From the NCBI RefSeq assembly GCF_008831285.2, contig NC_045149.1, positions 10,690,417-10,754,416 of the forward strand: a stretch of 64,000 nucleotides of DNA, given 5' to 3'. The position numbers and the translations under genes were made by a program. Position 1 is the first letter of the stretch. Every line of letters starts with the position of its first letter. The notes beneath the pieces were generated by a model. The model saw nothing but the letters and a program-made list of their open reading frames with translations. It made no database searches and had not been told where the DNA came from. Positions 1 to 12,690 of the stretch are shown in pieces. This DNA is from Nymphaea colorata (Eukaryota; Streptophyta; Magnoliopsida; Nymphaeales; Nymphaeaceae).

Positions 1-108
1 TTTAAATTCCTGCTTTTCACAAGTTAAAATTTGAGTACTTTCTTCGTTGTGTATAAATCTTATTGTCTATTTTAAATTTCAGATTTTTTGTGTTAGCTTA
101 TTGAGAAA

Positions 109-2603
109 ATGAAGAAAAGTATACAAGATTATTTAAAAAAGAAACAAGTTATTGATCAAGTGAGAGAAAACCAAGAGGGAGAAAACCAAGAGGGAGAAGA
201 TGAAAATGTTGGTTGTTCTAGTCCAAAAGCTCTTGATGTGGTTCTTTTTTACTCAGATTCTCCACCTTTTAAGTATTCAAAAATTGAAACTGTAGAAAGC
301 ATCGTGCGTGATCCAGGGTTGCGACGTCCTATATGGGAGATACCAATAAATAAGAGAGATGAAGTTAGGCGAGCATATATCAATTATGGGTCATATCAGC
401 ATAAGCTTCATAGATATCCAGTGTCAGGTTCTTCAAGTCATCCTCGTAAATTTCAAAGTTCTTAGTTTCAAAGATTTCCATGGTTAGAATATTCTCCAAA
501 GACAGATAGTGCATATTGTTTACCGTGTTATCTTTTCAGTACTCCACATTCAAATGACAGTCCATTTATTACTGAAGGATTCAGAGCTTGGAAGAGGGTG
601 GGTGGTAGTGAGAAAACATGTGCTTTTCGTAGTCATGAAGGGACAAGTCAAAATTCGCCTCATAATATGAATGTGCGAGCATTTAATGACTTAAGTCGTC
701 AAAGCGTACACATAGATAAAATGATTGAAAAGCAAAGTTCAGAGCTTGTTTACAACAATCGTTTGAGATTGAAGGCATCTGTGGACACAGTTCGTTGGTT
801 GGCGTTCCAAGCTTGTGCTTTTAGAGGCCATGATGAAAGTTCAAGTTCATTAAATCAAGGTAACTTTATTGAGTTCATTAAAATTTTAGCTAATTATAAT
901 GACAAAATTGCACAAGTTGTTTTGGATAATGCCCCCAAAAATGCTAAATATACATCACCAATAGTTCCGAAAGAAATTTTGCATGTTTTTGCAAGTAAAG
1001 TGAGAGCTAAAATTATAGAAGAAATTGGTGATACTAAATATTGTATTATTATTGATGAAGCTCGAGATGAGTCCAAGAGAGAGCAAATGGCTATTGTTCT
1101 TAGATTTGTTAATAAGCAAGGTCAAGTTCAAGAGCGATTTTTAGATGTTGTGCATGTGAGGGATACTACAGCAATTACATTGAAGAATGCAGTTTTCACT
1201 TTGTTGTCTCAACATAATCTCAGTATTCAAGATATACGAGGTCAAGGATATGATGGTGCCAGTAATATGCGAGGTGAATGGAATGGATTGCAAGCATTAA
1301 TTTTGAATGAATGTCCTTATGCATATTATGTTCATTGTTTTGCTCATAGATTACAACTTGCACTTGTTGCAGCTTCAAGAGAAGTTGTTGATGTTCATAG
1401 CTTTTTTGAACAGTTGACATATATAATTAATGTTGTTAGTGCAAGCAGTAAATGCAATGATGAATTGCACGAAGCTCAAGCAAACGAAATTGCATTTAGA
1501 ATTGCTATAGATGAACTTCAGACATGAAGAGGATTTAATCAAATTGGATCACTACAACGGTCTGGTGATACTAGATGGGGATCTCATTTTTCGTCTGTGT
1601 GTAGTTTGATAAAAATGTTCTATGCAACATGTGTAGTATTGGAAAATTTAAGAGATAATGGATCAACATATCAAATACGGGGTGAAGGTAATTCAGCTTA
1701 CAAAATGATAACATCATTTGACTTTGTATTTATTTTGCATTTGGTACAAGAAATTTTGGGACAGAGTGATATTCTTTGTCAGGCATTACAGAGAGAAAGA
1801 CAAGACATTCTAAATGCAATGGTTTTGGTTTGTAATTCAAAAAAGTTTATACAAGAACTTAGAGAGACTGGTTGGGATTCATTTATAGATACTGTGAGAG
1901 CATTTTGTATGATACATGATATCCCTATTCCAGATATGGATGCTCAATATTTTGTAAGAGGATCACGTTCTCGTCGTAAACATAATTTCATTACAGTGAG
2001 ACATCATTATCATGTTGATATTTTTATTGCTGCCATTGATTCTCAGTTGGTAGAGTTGAATAATAGATTTAATGAGAATTCTATGGAAATACTTTGTTTG
2101 ATGTCAACATTCAACCCTAGAGATCAATATGAGTCGTTTAATGCACAAGATGCATACACTCTTGCACAGAAGTTCTATCCTGAAGATTTACTTGACTCAG
2201 ATTTTATGAGTTTAAATTATCAGTTGAGACATTACAAGAATGATATTTGTCATCATCCAAGTTTTCAAAATTTGGGTACACTATCAGATGTATGTGAAGT
2301 ATTGATACGAAGTAGAAAAAGTGAAGAATATCCTTATGTATACAGTTGCTTAGTCTCATTCTAACACTTCCTGTCTCCACTGCAACCACAGAAAGGGCAT
2401 TCTCTGCTATAAAACTTATTAAAACAAGGTTGCGTAACAAAATGGAGGATGAATTCTTTGCAGATTGTCTACTTTTGTATATTGAAAAAGAAATTGCTCA
2501 AAGGTTTGATTCGGATGATATCATTGATGCCTTTTATAAGATGAAAAGCCGTAGAGCACAATTACAATATGTAAAGTATTTTGTTGCATCCTTTTTATGT
2601 TAA
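109..2603 (+). pseudogene. hAT transposase (TTF zinc finger / DUF4371 / hAT dimerisation), broken
   Basis: One long reading frame starting at ATG 109 is interrupted by TAG at 463-465 and TGA at 1525-1527, and a one-base loss near 2350 moves the last part (2346-2603) into another frame. Order of domains: a TTF-type zinc finger (YCLPCYLF near 500-540, with later His/Cys); the DUF4371/RNase H-like core (IIDEARDES near 1050; GYDGASNM near 1250; CFAHRLQLAL near 1340); GDTRWGSHF near 1570; and the C-terminal dimerisation motif ATTERAFSAIK near 2385-2415, with the usual acidic catalytic residue. In the family the protein excises and reinserts the element. Three separate lesions make it non-functional. 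The remaining residues are well conserved, so decay is moderate. Length without the breaks would be about 830 residues, normal for the group. Confidence 0.9.
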
Positions 2604-3047
2604 TGTTTATTTGAGTTATTATTTAGTTGCAATAATAAATGATATATTTTTTATTTACATTTTATTGTGCAGGTGAATGAATGATGATATGGAACTATTT
2701 TCAATAAAAATAAAGGCAAAAACAGATTGTATTGTATAGAAAGAATGCAAAATTGCTTGTTTTAGGTAAGTAATATTTATTTTGGTTTTCTAGTTTGTAG
2801 ATGTCTTTGTTTGCTATATTTTTGTTGTGATGTTTGTATGTCCACTTTATGTCCACACCTACGTCACTGTAATAGAAATAGAGCACCTTATCTGATTAGG
2901 ACAGATCGCGTTTTGTGTTAATGACACAAACAATTATTAAAATGTGCCGTAGGACAGGTCGCGCTTCACGTTCATGACGTGGGCAATTTTCTACGACATA
3001 TGTTCACTTTTAATACACTATGGTTTGCAAATGTCTAAAGTGTGTGA

Positions 3048-3048
<1 letters not shown>

Positions 3049-3096
<48 letters not shown>
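3049..3096. repeat. (TA)n microsatellite inside hAT 3' region
   Basis: About 24 uninterrupted TA units just inside the right end of the hAT element. Confidence 0.97.
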
Positions 3097-3098
<2 letters not shown>

Positions 3099-3142
3099 GT
3101 ATTACAGTTAGTTGGACCGTTCGGTCCGCCCTGAGAAAAAAT

Positions 3143-3158
3143 CCTGGCTCCGCCCCTG
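3143..3158 (-). repeat. hAT right terminal inverted repeat
   Basis: CCTGGCTCCGCCCCTG. Preceded by a Gypsy-independent 3' segment and followed at once by DNA shared with kiwellin copies 2 and 3. It defines the element boundary. Confidence 0.8.
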
Positions 3159-3163
3159 AATGC

Positions 3164-3260
3164 CAGCACCAGAAAGAATCTTGACGTCAATATTTCTGCT
3201 AATAAATAGAGCGACCATCCTCCTTATAAATGTGCCTCTTCTACTCACTGGCTAAGAGCA
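3164..3260 (+). promoter_or_regulatory. Core promoter of kiwellin copy 1
   Basis: TATAAAT at 3225-3231 aligns with the TATA box of copy 2. Upstream, TGACGTCA at 3182-3189 is a palindromic TGA/bZIP (as-1 type) site, overlapping a W-box core TTGAC at 3181-3185. Copies 2 and 3 keep TTGAC but not the TGACGTCA palindrome. The hAT end lies about 67 bp upstream of the TATA box, so all more distal promoter DNA has been displaced. Confidence 0.6.
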
Positions 3261-3316
3261 CCACCTCCTCTTCTTCCTCCATTGACGGGAAAAACTAACG
3301 GCAGTTACCTTGCCCC

Positions 3317-3920
3317 AGCATCTTTCCTAAACCCTCTTCTTCCTCCATCAACCCTCGCTAGCTCCTCCTGCAATGGCCCTTGCAACAGCAACGACGACTG
3401 TAAAGGGCAGCTTATCTGCACCAGCGGGCGATGCACCGACGATCCGGACGTCGGCATACACATCTGCAGCGCGTCGAGTCCGGCCGGCAGCTGCCGTCCC
3501 TCCGGCATGCTGCCGTGCAAGTCAAAGAGCTACCCCACTTATACATGCTCCCCTCCGGTTTCTTCCTCCACCGATGCAATGCACACCCTCAACAACTTCA
3601 TGGAGGGTGGCGACGGAGGTGCGCCCTCCGAGTGCGACAACTCCTACCACGACAACAGCGAGCTTGTGGTGGCCCTGTCCACCGGCTGGTACGCCGACCA
3701 CAGCCGATGCGGGAAAATGATCCGCATCTCTGCGAGCAATGGCAGGAGCACGACGGCGAGGGTGGTGGACGAGTGCGACTCAGCAAAGGGGTGCGATGAA
3801 GAGCACGCTGGGCAGAAACCCTAAGATAACAACATCCTTGATGGCTCCCAGGCCGTGTGGGATGCGCTTGGGCTTGACACTGCGCCTGGAAGAGTTCCCG
3901 TAACATGGTCCATGGCCTAA
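3317..3920 (+). pseudogene. Kiwellin copy 1 (ripening-related/kiwellin family), broken
   Basis: Kiwellins are secreted Cys-rich apoplastic proteins with an N-terminal small Cys-knotted part and a barwin/expansin-like double-psi barrel; some bind and block pathogen effectors (family knowledge). This copy aligns with intact copy 2 but has lost the start ATG (GCCCCATGGCAGCAGCAGCA shortened to GCCCCAGCA), most of the hydrophobic core of the signal peptide, and the codon for the 14th cysteine, which is replaced by TAA at 3822-3824. The C-terminal 31 codons (3825-3917) are still in frame and readable, ending in the native TAA at 3918-3920, so the nonsense change is fairly recent. Thirteen of the 14 mature cysteines remain. 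No other ATG restores a secreted protein. A frame from TTG 3282 is open but would not be used in a plant. Confidence 0.88.
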
Positions 3921-5056
3921 GTTCGTCCCTTTTCTTGTGGCACACCCACTTAATGGTCAAAGGCTCTTGGCATAGAAGTGGGCCGAACAAATAAGCTGGT
4001 CGGGGCCTAAGCAGTGACTTGAACTGCAGTATTAGCAACGATAATTAAATAAAACTGTGCTTGCCATTAACTAAGAGTAAATATTAGGCCCCCTTTTAGC
4101 CACTGGATGTACTTTTACTAGAATTTGGATATCAACATGTATGAGCTTTAAGCAATTGCTTTTATCCCCTTTCGGCAGCGGCTTGCTTTCTCTTGCACGT
4201 TTGGCTATGGAAAATTGGTTTCTGAAATTTGACCAAGTGTAGGAGACATGCCCCCTTTCTCTCAAATGAGACTGGCAGTTACGTTGAGCTTGGCCAAAAC
4301 CCCTTCTTTTTTCCTGAGTTTTACTCGTGCCAATCCTGCCAGAAAAGGCAAGGGGAAATAGAAAAGAAAGAGATATTATGCAACTTAATTATAACAATCT
4401 TTTGGTTTTATATGTAATGTTCATTTACAAGAAAATCACCTTCCCACAAGGCCATACCTTATACTTCTAAGGTTCTGACTTATCCGTGTTTTGGGTGGGC
4501 TTGGTACATTGTAGAAGAGTAACACATAGAAGCATGACAGGCAGGTGTGGGCTCCTGTGGGCGATTGCCATGCCTAGCTACCTCATTAATTTTTGTTTAT
4601 TTATATACAATTTCCCTTTGAAATTTAAACTATTTGTAGATCATCCCACCACCGGATGATCTATCATCTAAGTCTTAGATATCTGCTCATGGATGGGGTT
4701 AATTATGTGAACAGCGCCACACAAGGACATGGTTTTGAGTGGCCAGATCATTGTACTTCCATGTCATAAACGCAAGTGTAAAATTTTCCTTCAAAACTCA
4801 ATACTTTTATCTTGGCTGGAGTTACAATCAACCATTCTAATTCCAAAATTATTTACATCCACAATTTTTAAGTTTGAACTTGAACCCCACTTGACGCACA
4901 CCACATCAAGTGTAATTCCATGTAAAGCTAGTGCACTTATTTTTTCACCCTTTGCCATCCTCCACCAAAAGTTAGAGTGCCTTTTGGAACGGTCTGGCAT
5001 GGCATATAAATATTTTGCACAGTACTTCAGATTTTGTTTAGATATTTTTCATTTTT

Positions 5057-5059
<3 letters not shown>

Positions 5060-5142
<83 letters not shown>
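5060..5142. repeat. (TA)n microsatellite, about 41 units
   Basis: Pure TA run in the 3' flank of kiwellin copy 1; copy 2 has no such tract at this position. Confidence 0.98.
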
Positions 5143-5147
<5 letters not shown>

Positions 5148-6290
5148 TGGTAAAAACTAGACACTTGCGTCAGGTATAAGTACCAAACCCTTTAATTTTT
5201 TGCTAAAAATTACTTGAAATAAAATATAAACACCTAATATATTTATAAAGATTATTTTGTTTTAAAACATGCTTTGAATAAAAATTTTTTATCAAAAATA
5301 TTGATTTCTTTACTATCAAAGTGTTGATACTATGAGAGCCATTCATTTTTGCTTATTATAAAACACTATTAAAATCTAAAAAATGATCAACTTAGTATAT
5401 ATATTTGGCATCCGCATATCCTTAAGATCATACATGGTATGGTTAGATTAAAAAAATACTTTAAATATCATATCTAAGGGACTGGTCTTTGTCCCTGACT
5501 ATTGGTCTAGTTTCTACCAGTCACTATATATATGTATATAGTTCAAGTTGAAATAACATGCTTAAGCAAGTGCATTGTGTGTGAACGGACATGACAAGGA
5601 ATGAGTAATGCCAAAATGATTGATGTATATATTTTTTAAATTGAATTCTTGTAAATTTGCAAAAAGTCTAAAAGCACATGAACCATTATGTTGATTTTAG
5701 ATCGATTTATTGAATTTTGGAAACATGCAAAAGGTTATAGTTTGCTCTCAAGCGGTAGAAACAAAAAAAAAGTTTTCTTGATGAGAGAATTGGGGCAAAC
5801 ACCGCTTCCTTCATGCCAAAGGCTACTTCACCAAGTTCTTTCCTTTTCTTGGCTAGTTTCCGTTTTTTTGGTAACCCCGTGATTTTGATTCAGATTTTCT
5901 ATCTATGTTCTCCCATAGTTGGTAAACCCATGATTTTGATTTGGATTGACAGATGACTGAGTCACTCTGTCAATAGATTGACTGGTCAACTCAGTGAGTT
6001 GGTCAAGCATTCAAATAATTATAATGTATATTGCTCCGATTGATTTGAGAGATTCCGGGTGAGTCAAGACCGAGTCAGGCTGAGTCAAGGATAAGTCGGG
6101 CTGGTTTGGTTGGTGATTGGAGCTGACTTGAGTGATTCTCGAGTCAACCGAACAAGTTTGCCAACTATGTGCTCTCTTCCAGTCTTTGGAAGAAAGCACT
6201 CGCCTTTTACAAGTCCCCGCGTCAATATCTTGGGTCTTCGTTGTCTTCAAACCCATATTAACGGGCACGGCGTTGGTGCCGCATTCGATA

Positions 6291-9200
6291 TGTAGGTTTT
6301 ATCTATCATATGATTGGAAGCCGTTGGATATTCATCTACAAATACAGTCTCCGGTCAAAGTGAGAATCTCAAATCCTCCTTTTCCTATAGTCGTAAAATT
6401 CATATCTGTTCATACTATGGGTCCCACATAAAAGGATCTCATGTCAGCCTTGCATCTGAACACGCATATATATTGGACGCCATTGGACGCATGCCGAATT
6501 TGACAGACCCAAACTGTGAAGAATGATTCAGCTACTGAACATACTGACTTACGGTTGACGGAAAATAATATTTTTTTCTATATATATGTATATATATATA
6601 ATGGGAATTACCTAGATTGTCAATTATAACTAAATCAAACTTTAGAGGTTAAGTTTAAAATATAGAAGCAGTTAAGAAAACCACACACACACACTTGAAT
6701 GAGAACATTGCCTCATCTGATGATATTTCAGTCTTTTCTTAAAAAAAAAAAACTTGGTTTACATATTTTCTATTTAATCATCATAATTTGACCTATTCAG
6801 AATCGATGGCCCAAATAATTTCTACTATGATATACAAGGTATGATAGCTACCAGTTTTTCCTATATATCTATGCGTCTGGACGGGCATGGACACATCTCA
6901 TCTCACCCGTTAAAGACATTTTTATTTCGGTTTTTATCTTAGAACTAGGATAAGCAAGTTTAACGAGGTGATTTTGTTGTGTTTATGTTTTAGTTCCTTT
7001 TTTTTTCCTTCTACCAATTGAACCCAAAACTGATCCAAGTGTCTTTTGCATGAATCCTTGGCATCCCATATGGGTTTATAAACCATTCAGAAACTTTAGA
7101 TTTTTTAATATAGGGCAATTGTCCTGTTCTTTTCAACACATGAAGCCCATTTGATTCGTGTACAATGTAGTCAAGGAACACTTTGTACAAAACAATCCCT
7201 ACACAGAATTAGCTGATTTTGCTTTATATTGTCTTATCTCGTTCTGTCCAGCATTACGCAGCATTTGATTTGGCCATTAACTAAATAATAATAGGTTATT
7301 CAATTTCAAAAAAGTGACATCCCATAGGTATGAGTCAATTTGCTAACCTTATGAGAAAATCGAACAAGATAAATAACTGAGAACTTGTAAATCAAGAGTA
7401 ACCAAACAAATCAGTTAAGCAAAAAAGAAGTTGACATTTGATCTTCTATTATGGATGTCAAGATAAGCTTGTCCAAGGAAAATGAGTTAAAAAACCTTTA
7501 AAAAGAACAACAAATTGGAAAATTAGAGACTAATCTACATACAAAACACAAATGTCATATTAAGAAAGTGAAGAAACTGATTTGGAACGTACCAACTATC
7601 CCGGATGTTACACTACGTCCACAAAAATGGTTCCTTTTCTCACTATTTAACTTCTTTAAATGTCTCTCCTTTTATACAAGTAGCATTAACAGTAAGAGAA
7701 GATTTCATGGGATCAGGGTTACAATTTCATTCACATTGATTCATTCTCTTTCTTTTATTATTTTCTTGTGAATAGGATTCTGATAGAATCTTTTCAACAG
7801 TGTTGAATCTGCTATCTTACTCATTTGGTAAACTTTTCATGCTGCTAAGATCATGATGATCAACTGAAGATTTAATGGAGATGGAGCCAATATTTATTTA
7901 CTTTGATAAAAGATAGTTAAATTGCCTTATGAAATCTTCTTCTATGTATTGTTAGGCCAAATCAATTTGGAATATAATTAGGAAGTGTATCTATAACCTA
8001 TCACACTCTATAGTACTGGTTTGATCAAGTATGATTATTCCATACAAGATATGCCAATATATCTATGCCAAGAGGCTTGATACGAGCATAAACTCCTTCA
8101 TTTGGCAACTAAGGGTAATGTTTATCAACTTCTTTTTGGGTAGTCGTCGATATACCACAAGTTACCACTCATGGTACTAATGAAGGGTCTTTCCTGTCCA
8201 ATGTGTAGTCTAGTTGTCAGACTTAGTCTTGTGCTACCGCTTAAGACCAAGCCCAACAATATGATGACTGAGTATTGCAAATTTTTGAAATACGAGCAAG
8301 TATGTAAAATTGGTTGTCTCCAATGCAATGTTGCCTAAGATGGTGATTAAAATAAGTAAAAGAGCAAGCATTGTTTTCAATCAAGTCTTAAATTGATGAA
8401 GGTTGTATCTGATCCTTGATCTAAGTGAATATGACTGATCCTCCTCAATTAGTCTTACATGCAAGAGAGCAAACATGATCATTAAGCAATGTAATGAAAT
8501 GTCGATAGAGTCAAGGCCAAAGAAGGGAAAATGTTTTATCATCGGCAATATACGAGATGTCCAAGTTTGTGGTAATACATCAATGATAATCCTAGTCAAA
8601 CGATGACGGGTCTCATCACGGTCTCCATCTGTTCGCATCTCCAAAAACTTTTTGGTTTTTGGAATGCTAAAAAAATTGAGGTTTTATTTTGTAATGAGAA
8701 AGAAAGGGATACGCCCGTAGGTATGAGGATCAACTGTTACCAGAGACTTTATCGGGGATAATCAATCCAAACGTTACGCTTATCCTTGATATATTTCATT
8801 TTGGCTTGAAATCTTTTCTTATAAATGCGGTGTTGTATTTGATAAAATAATTGAAGATTTGATGTTTCAAACTTTTGAAAAAGTTCTTTGAAAAATCACT
8901 TCAGAATGTAAAGCATTTTGATTTGAGAAAATTTTGAATTGAAAAATCTTTACAAATACAATTTGGAGAGCTTGAGAAATCCTTTTTGAAGTGGATTTAG
9001 TGTTAACTTAAGACTTTAAGTAAGTTTGAGGTTTTGCTTTAATTTGGTTACTACCTAATTAGAGCTTCATCTTACTTAAGTTCTTTTGGAGATGTGTTTG
9101 TAATCATGAATGATGTTGAATGAGTGTGAATGCATAAGTGCATTGATCCTACATGATTAAAATGAAATCATTTATTTCTACCATGACATTATCACCACTT

Positions 9201-12200
9201 ACATTTAAGTTTATCATTGTCAAAAATGTTTTTATGAAGAAAGAAAAGTTTTTGAAAATGGAATGAGATTATAGACCATCAAACATCAATACAATATTGG
9301 GTCACTATTTGAGTTTTGATCTTGGTGAAGTTGACAAATGAAAAGATCTTGAGAGAAAAATGTTCAAAAGAATAGAAAAGATGAAAGGCTTGATTATGAG
9401 AGAAATATAAAGAAAAAGAAAGAGAAAAAGATCTTGAAAATCACAAAACAAAAGATTTAAAAGAGAAAAAGAAACATATACATAAACATACTTATATATA
9501 CATATATATGTATATATATATATATATATATATACATATATATGTATATATATACATATATATGTATATAAGTATGTATACGAAACTTGTGAAAAAGAAG
9601 TTTAAATCAAATAGAGAAAGAGAATAACATTTTAGAAAGAGAGAGAGATTTTGAAATGAAATACACATATGTATATTGATATATACGTATATGAGAATTT
9701 GTAAAAAAATATGTTAAATCATAAAAAGAGAAAGACAAAGAAAAACATTCATGTGCACGTACATGTATATAACATGTATATATGTATATGTTTTCATGGG
9801 AGTTAAAATCAAGAAATGATTTGAAATGTCCGACTTCGATTTTTATGTTGGTCAGGGATAAACTTGGGTTCATGCAAGAGCCTAAGTTAAGTCTTCAAAA
9901 CTGCATTAGGGAGAGTATTTGATTTTAGAAATCTTTTGAAAAACATAGTTCTAAATATGTTTGTATGTTAACATAAAAACAAAGTTATTACAAGAAGATT
10001 GATTTCTTCTACCATTGGGTATGGAAGAAAATCAAGCATACATGAAATGGAGAACCACGTAGGCAAAACACTCATTGGGATCCCTAATCAGGTGATTAAG
10101 AAAGAAACTAAGTGTGAGAATAACATGAAGAATGCATATTAGCATGTACAAATTCGTGAGGGGTTTCTTGGGTCGAACAAGTCCCAAACTCAAAAATCAA
10201 CATAAAAATGAAGAAAATCCCAACGCCAAACACTCATTATCGTCCTTCATTTGCTCATCAATTAAGAAAAATTAATACATCAAGCATGAACATCATCTCA
10301 AACATACAAGAAGCATATTTTTGAAAATAAATGAAAAAAATAGAATTTATTTCGCCTTGTTCATATTCTCGGTGCACTCAAAATGTAGTTCTCGATTCCT
10401 GATAAGAAATCATTTAAGCTTTTTTGCATGGTCATAAAGAAAATAGCAACAGGAAATGAAAATAGATGAGAACTACATACCTCGAATATGAGTGATATTA
10501 GAAATGAGCTCCCTCATTTGAATGATCTTGGAGTCGCCTCGGATAAAGATCGAAGGTGATGAACCACCACCAGATCCCTTTGTGTTCCTTTGAAGAATTT
10601 GAACATGGAGAATGTTTGCTCCCAAGGTTGGAGAAGAAGAGAGAAATGGGAAGAGAGACTAAGGAAAAATTTAGATTTTCAAGTGAGAAAGCACAAGAGG
10701 TTCCTCCATGGTTGGCTCATGTCCAAAAGGGAAGAATATGGAGGTATTTATATGGAGTTTTGGAGCCAAAACTGAAAATTTGTTTTTTTTTTTTTCAATT
10801 TGACAAGATTTTCTTGCGAATTTTAAATCTTTTTGAAACTAAAATTTAAAATTTGAATTCAAGAGGAAAGAGAGTTTTGAAGCCAAAATTCAAAATTTAA
10901 ACTCAAGAGAGAAGAGAGTTTTGAAATTCTTGATTTGGATCTCAACTTAAATTTTGGATCTGATAATTGGATTTTGGATTTGAATCTCACCTCTAAGGTT
11001 GGGTTTTGAATTTGAATTTTGTGTTTGAGTTTAGACAATGGTTTAGAAATTTATTTTGGATTGAATAGTCTTAAATTTGTTTTGGATCTAAAATTTAAAT
11101 CCAAATAATAAAATATAGTCTTTTTTGAAAAATTTGGGATGATAACAGAAATTAATGATGATGGGATCAATTGTGATTGGGACTATGATAAATTACCCAA
11201 TTTTCCATCCATAATTAGGGGACAGTTCCTTGAAAACTTTTGGGCATTTGTAGGTGGTCCAATCAGCTTCATTATTTTATTTCAATTAAACTATGAGAGT
11301 CATAAATGTTAAACTGACCTTTTGCTACATTCTCCACAGTTCTTATTGTTTCTTATAAGTACTATTATTCTATTACCTGATTAATTCTGTTCCAGTATAT
11401 CAGGTTAAGTTCTAGATATTATTTACCTAATCCTTAATTGCAGACTTTTCTTGTCTTAGTTTAGTAGCATAGATTTTATAGTTTTCTGATAAATTATACT
11501 GTTTTGCAAGGTATAGTAGGACAAACCACTAATAGATTCCCTTGATAAAATTTCACTTGATTGTTGTCTCTAGCAAAACAACCTTTACTTCTCCTTTGTT
11601 CATTGGTATTGCATGAGACTCTAGATTGAGGCACAAAGCAAATCAACAGTTGTCTTTGCCTGTATTGGAACGTCGTATTTCCACACTACTACTATTTCAG
11701 TTTATATTCATTTAGCTCAAGTAATATTTGACTGCCACATTCTTTTGTTAAATTTGCATTGGCTTATTTTCAATTTAGCATGTCAAAATGTTAGGGTTAT
11801 TTTTATCGCTGACGTTTTGGTTTCCATAGTGCATTTTATATTAGCTTCGGAGTGCTAATTTAGTACAGCTGCATTGGTCTAAGTTCTAAAAGCAAATTAA
11901 ATTTGAAGCCAACCCATTTTCATCTGCCCACAAATTTGGCATGAGTCTCTTTCACTTTTTAATTGTCACGTCCAAACAGATAAAATATTTTTAGCAACTG
12001 GAATATTATTGTCCAATTTTTCTTACAATCAAATTTTGGTATAATAATATTACTGCCTGATTATGTCTAATATATTTCCTGAACTTTCCAAGTTTGGCAT
12101 GGGAAATAATAATGGAATCGATATTTATGTTCGTCAAACAAGCCTGCCATGGTAAATTCTAATTGTGGCTTTTTTTCATTTATATGACCTTCACATGGCT

Positions 12201-12690
12201 AAAAGAATTTGAGCAATTGAATATTGTTCTCTAACTCTTCATAGAAGCAATTCTTGATATAATAACCTTTACCACATCAACATGTTTTAATGTATGTCAT
12301 AAAATTGCAAGTCCATCTCGGGAAATACAATCAGATATACCAATGTTTACCAAATTGGCCGGTCAAGGTAAAATGTTCCAAGTTGTGGGTGTTTTTTCAC
12401 ATAGCACCTCCTTATATTAAGCCTTGCAGCCTTCAAGAAGCATACTTCAATACCCTGATGAAAAATCTGCCTGATGAAACAGAAACAAGAAGACAGGCAG
12501 TATAGCAATTCAGCAGCATGCCCCTTCGGCCAACATCAATTTCTGTCAATTGCTGATCGACTTTTCGTAAAAATGGACAGGAAATCTCTCAATCTTTAGA
12601 AAAGAAAAGAAGTGCACATGGATGCACAAAATGAGAATGGGAACTCACCCACCTTTCTTGATATTGTATGTGTGCGAAAGGAGTCTGAAG
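6291..12690. other. Gene-free AT-rich region
   Basis: I see no supported gene. The six frames hold only short unsupported frames. Features are poly(A)/poly(T) runs, a TA-rich palindromic stretch (9475-9580), purine-rich stretches at 9350-9480, and a local direct duplication near 10855-10925 (two copies of a segment ending in gagagttttgaa). The segment from about 8640 to 11150 has the look of decayed long-terminal-repeat or leader DNA, but I found neither paired LTRs nor domain remains. Confidence 0.5.
9475..9580. repeat. TA/TACATA low-complexity palindrome
   Basis: Begins CTTATATATACATATATATG and ends CATATATATGTATATAAG, so its two ends are inverted copies of each other. It could extrude as a cruciform. 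Confidence 0.8.

Larger units (their letters stand above)
1..3158 (+). mobile_element. hAT superfamily transposon (TTF-type), right portion; left end outside window
   Basis: A DNA transposon of the plant hAT group whose transposase carries an N-terminal TTF-type zinc finger, a DUF4371-like core and a C-terminal hAT dimerisation region. The right terminus is the sequence CCTGGCTCCGCCCCTG at 3143-3158, whose complement CAGGGGCGGAGCCAGG is a typical terminal inverted repeat of this group (family knowledge). Directly after it begins DNA homologous to the promoter of kiwellin copies 2 and 3, which marks the insertion boundary. The 8-bp target duplication would be 3159-3166, but the left copy lies outside the window. 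The element holds a dead transposase, so it cannot move by itself. Confidence 0.85.
3159..6290 (+). repeat. Kiwellin locus duplication unit A (copy 1 with 3' flank)
   Basis: Homologous to 23815-26700 over nearly its whole length: promoter, coding region, 3' UTR and about 2.3 kb of downstream DNA (for example, the stretch with accaaaccctttaa at about 5185 and 25748, and ttcaagttgaaataacatgc at about 5542 and 26316). Copy A lacks the tandem duplication found at 25903-26270 and carries a long (TA)n instead of a short spacer near 5060-5142. At about 6200 it passes directly into sequence that in unit C lies near 27690 (ccgcgtcaatat), so the region between is deleted here relative to the other units. 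Confidence 0.85.

Noticed and set aside
3305-4038. Overlapping frames at kiwellin copy 1, including 146 codons on the minus strand
   Set aside because: Shadows of the GC-rich kiwellin sequence; only the frame aligned with copy 2 has family residues.
4729-5160. 143-codon frame downstream of kiwellin copy 1
   Set aside because: Its end is the (TA)n run and the paralogous stretch at 25442-25744 does not keep the frame.
10556-10849. 97-codon frame in AT-rich DNA
   Set aside because: No domain, no neighbours, low-complexity end; overlapping frame also open.
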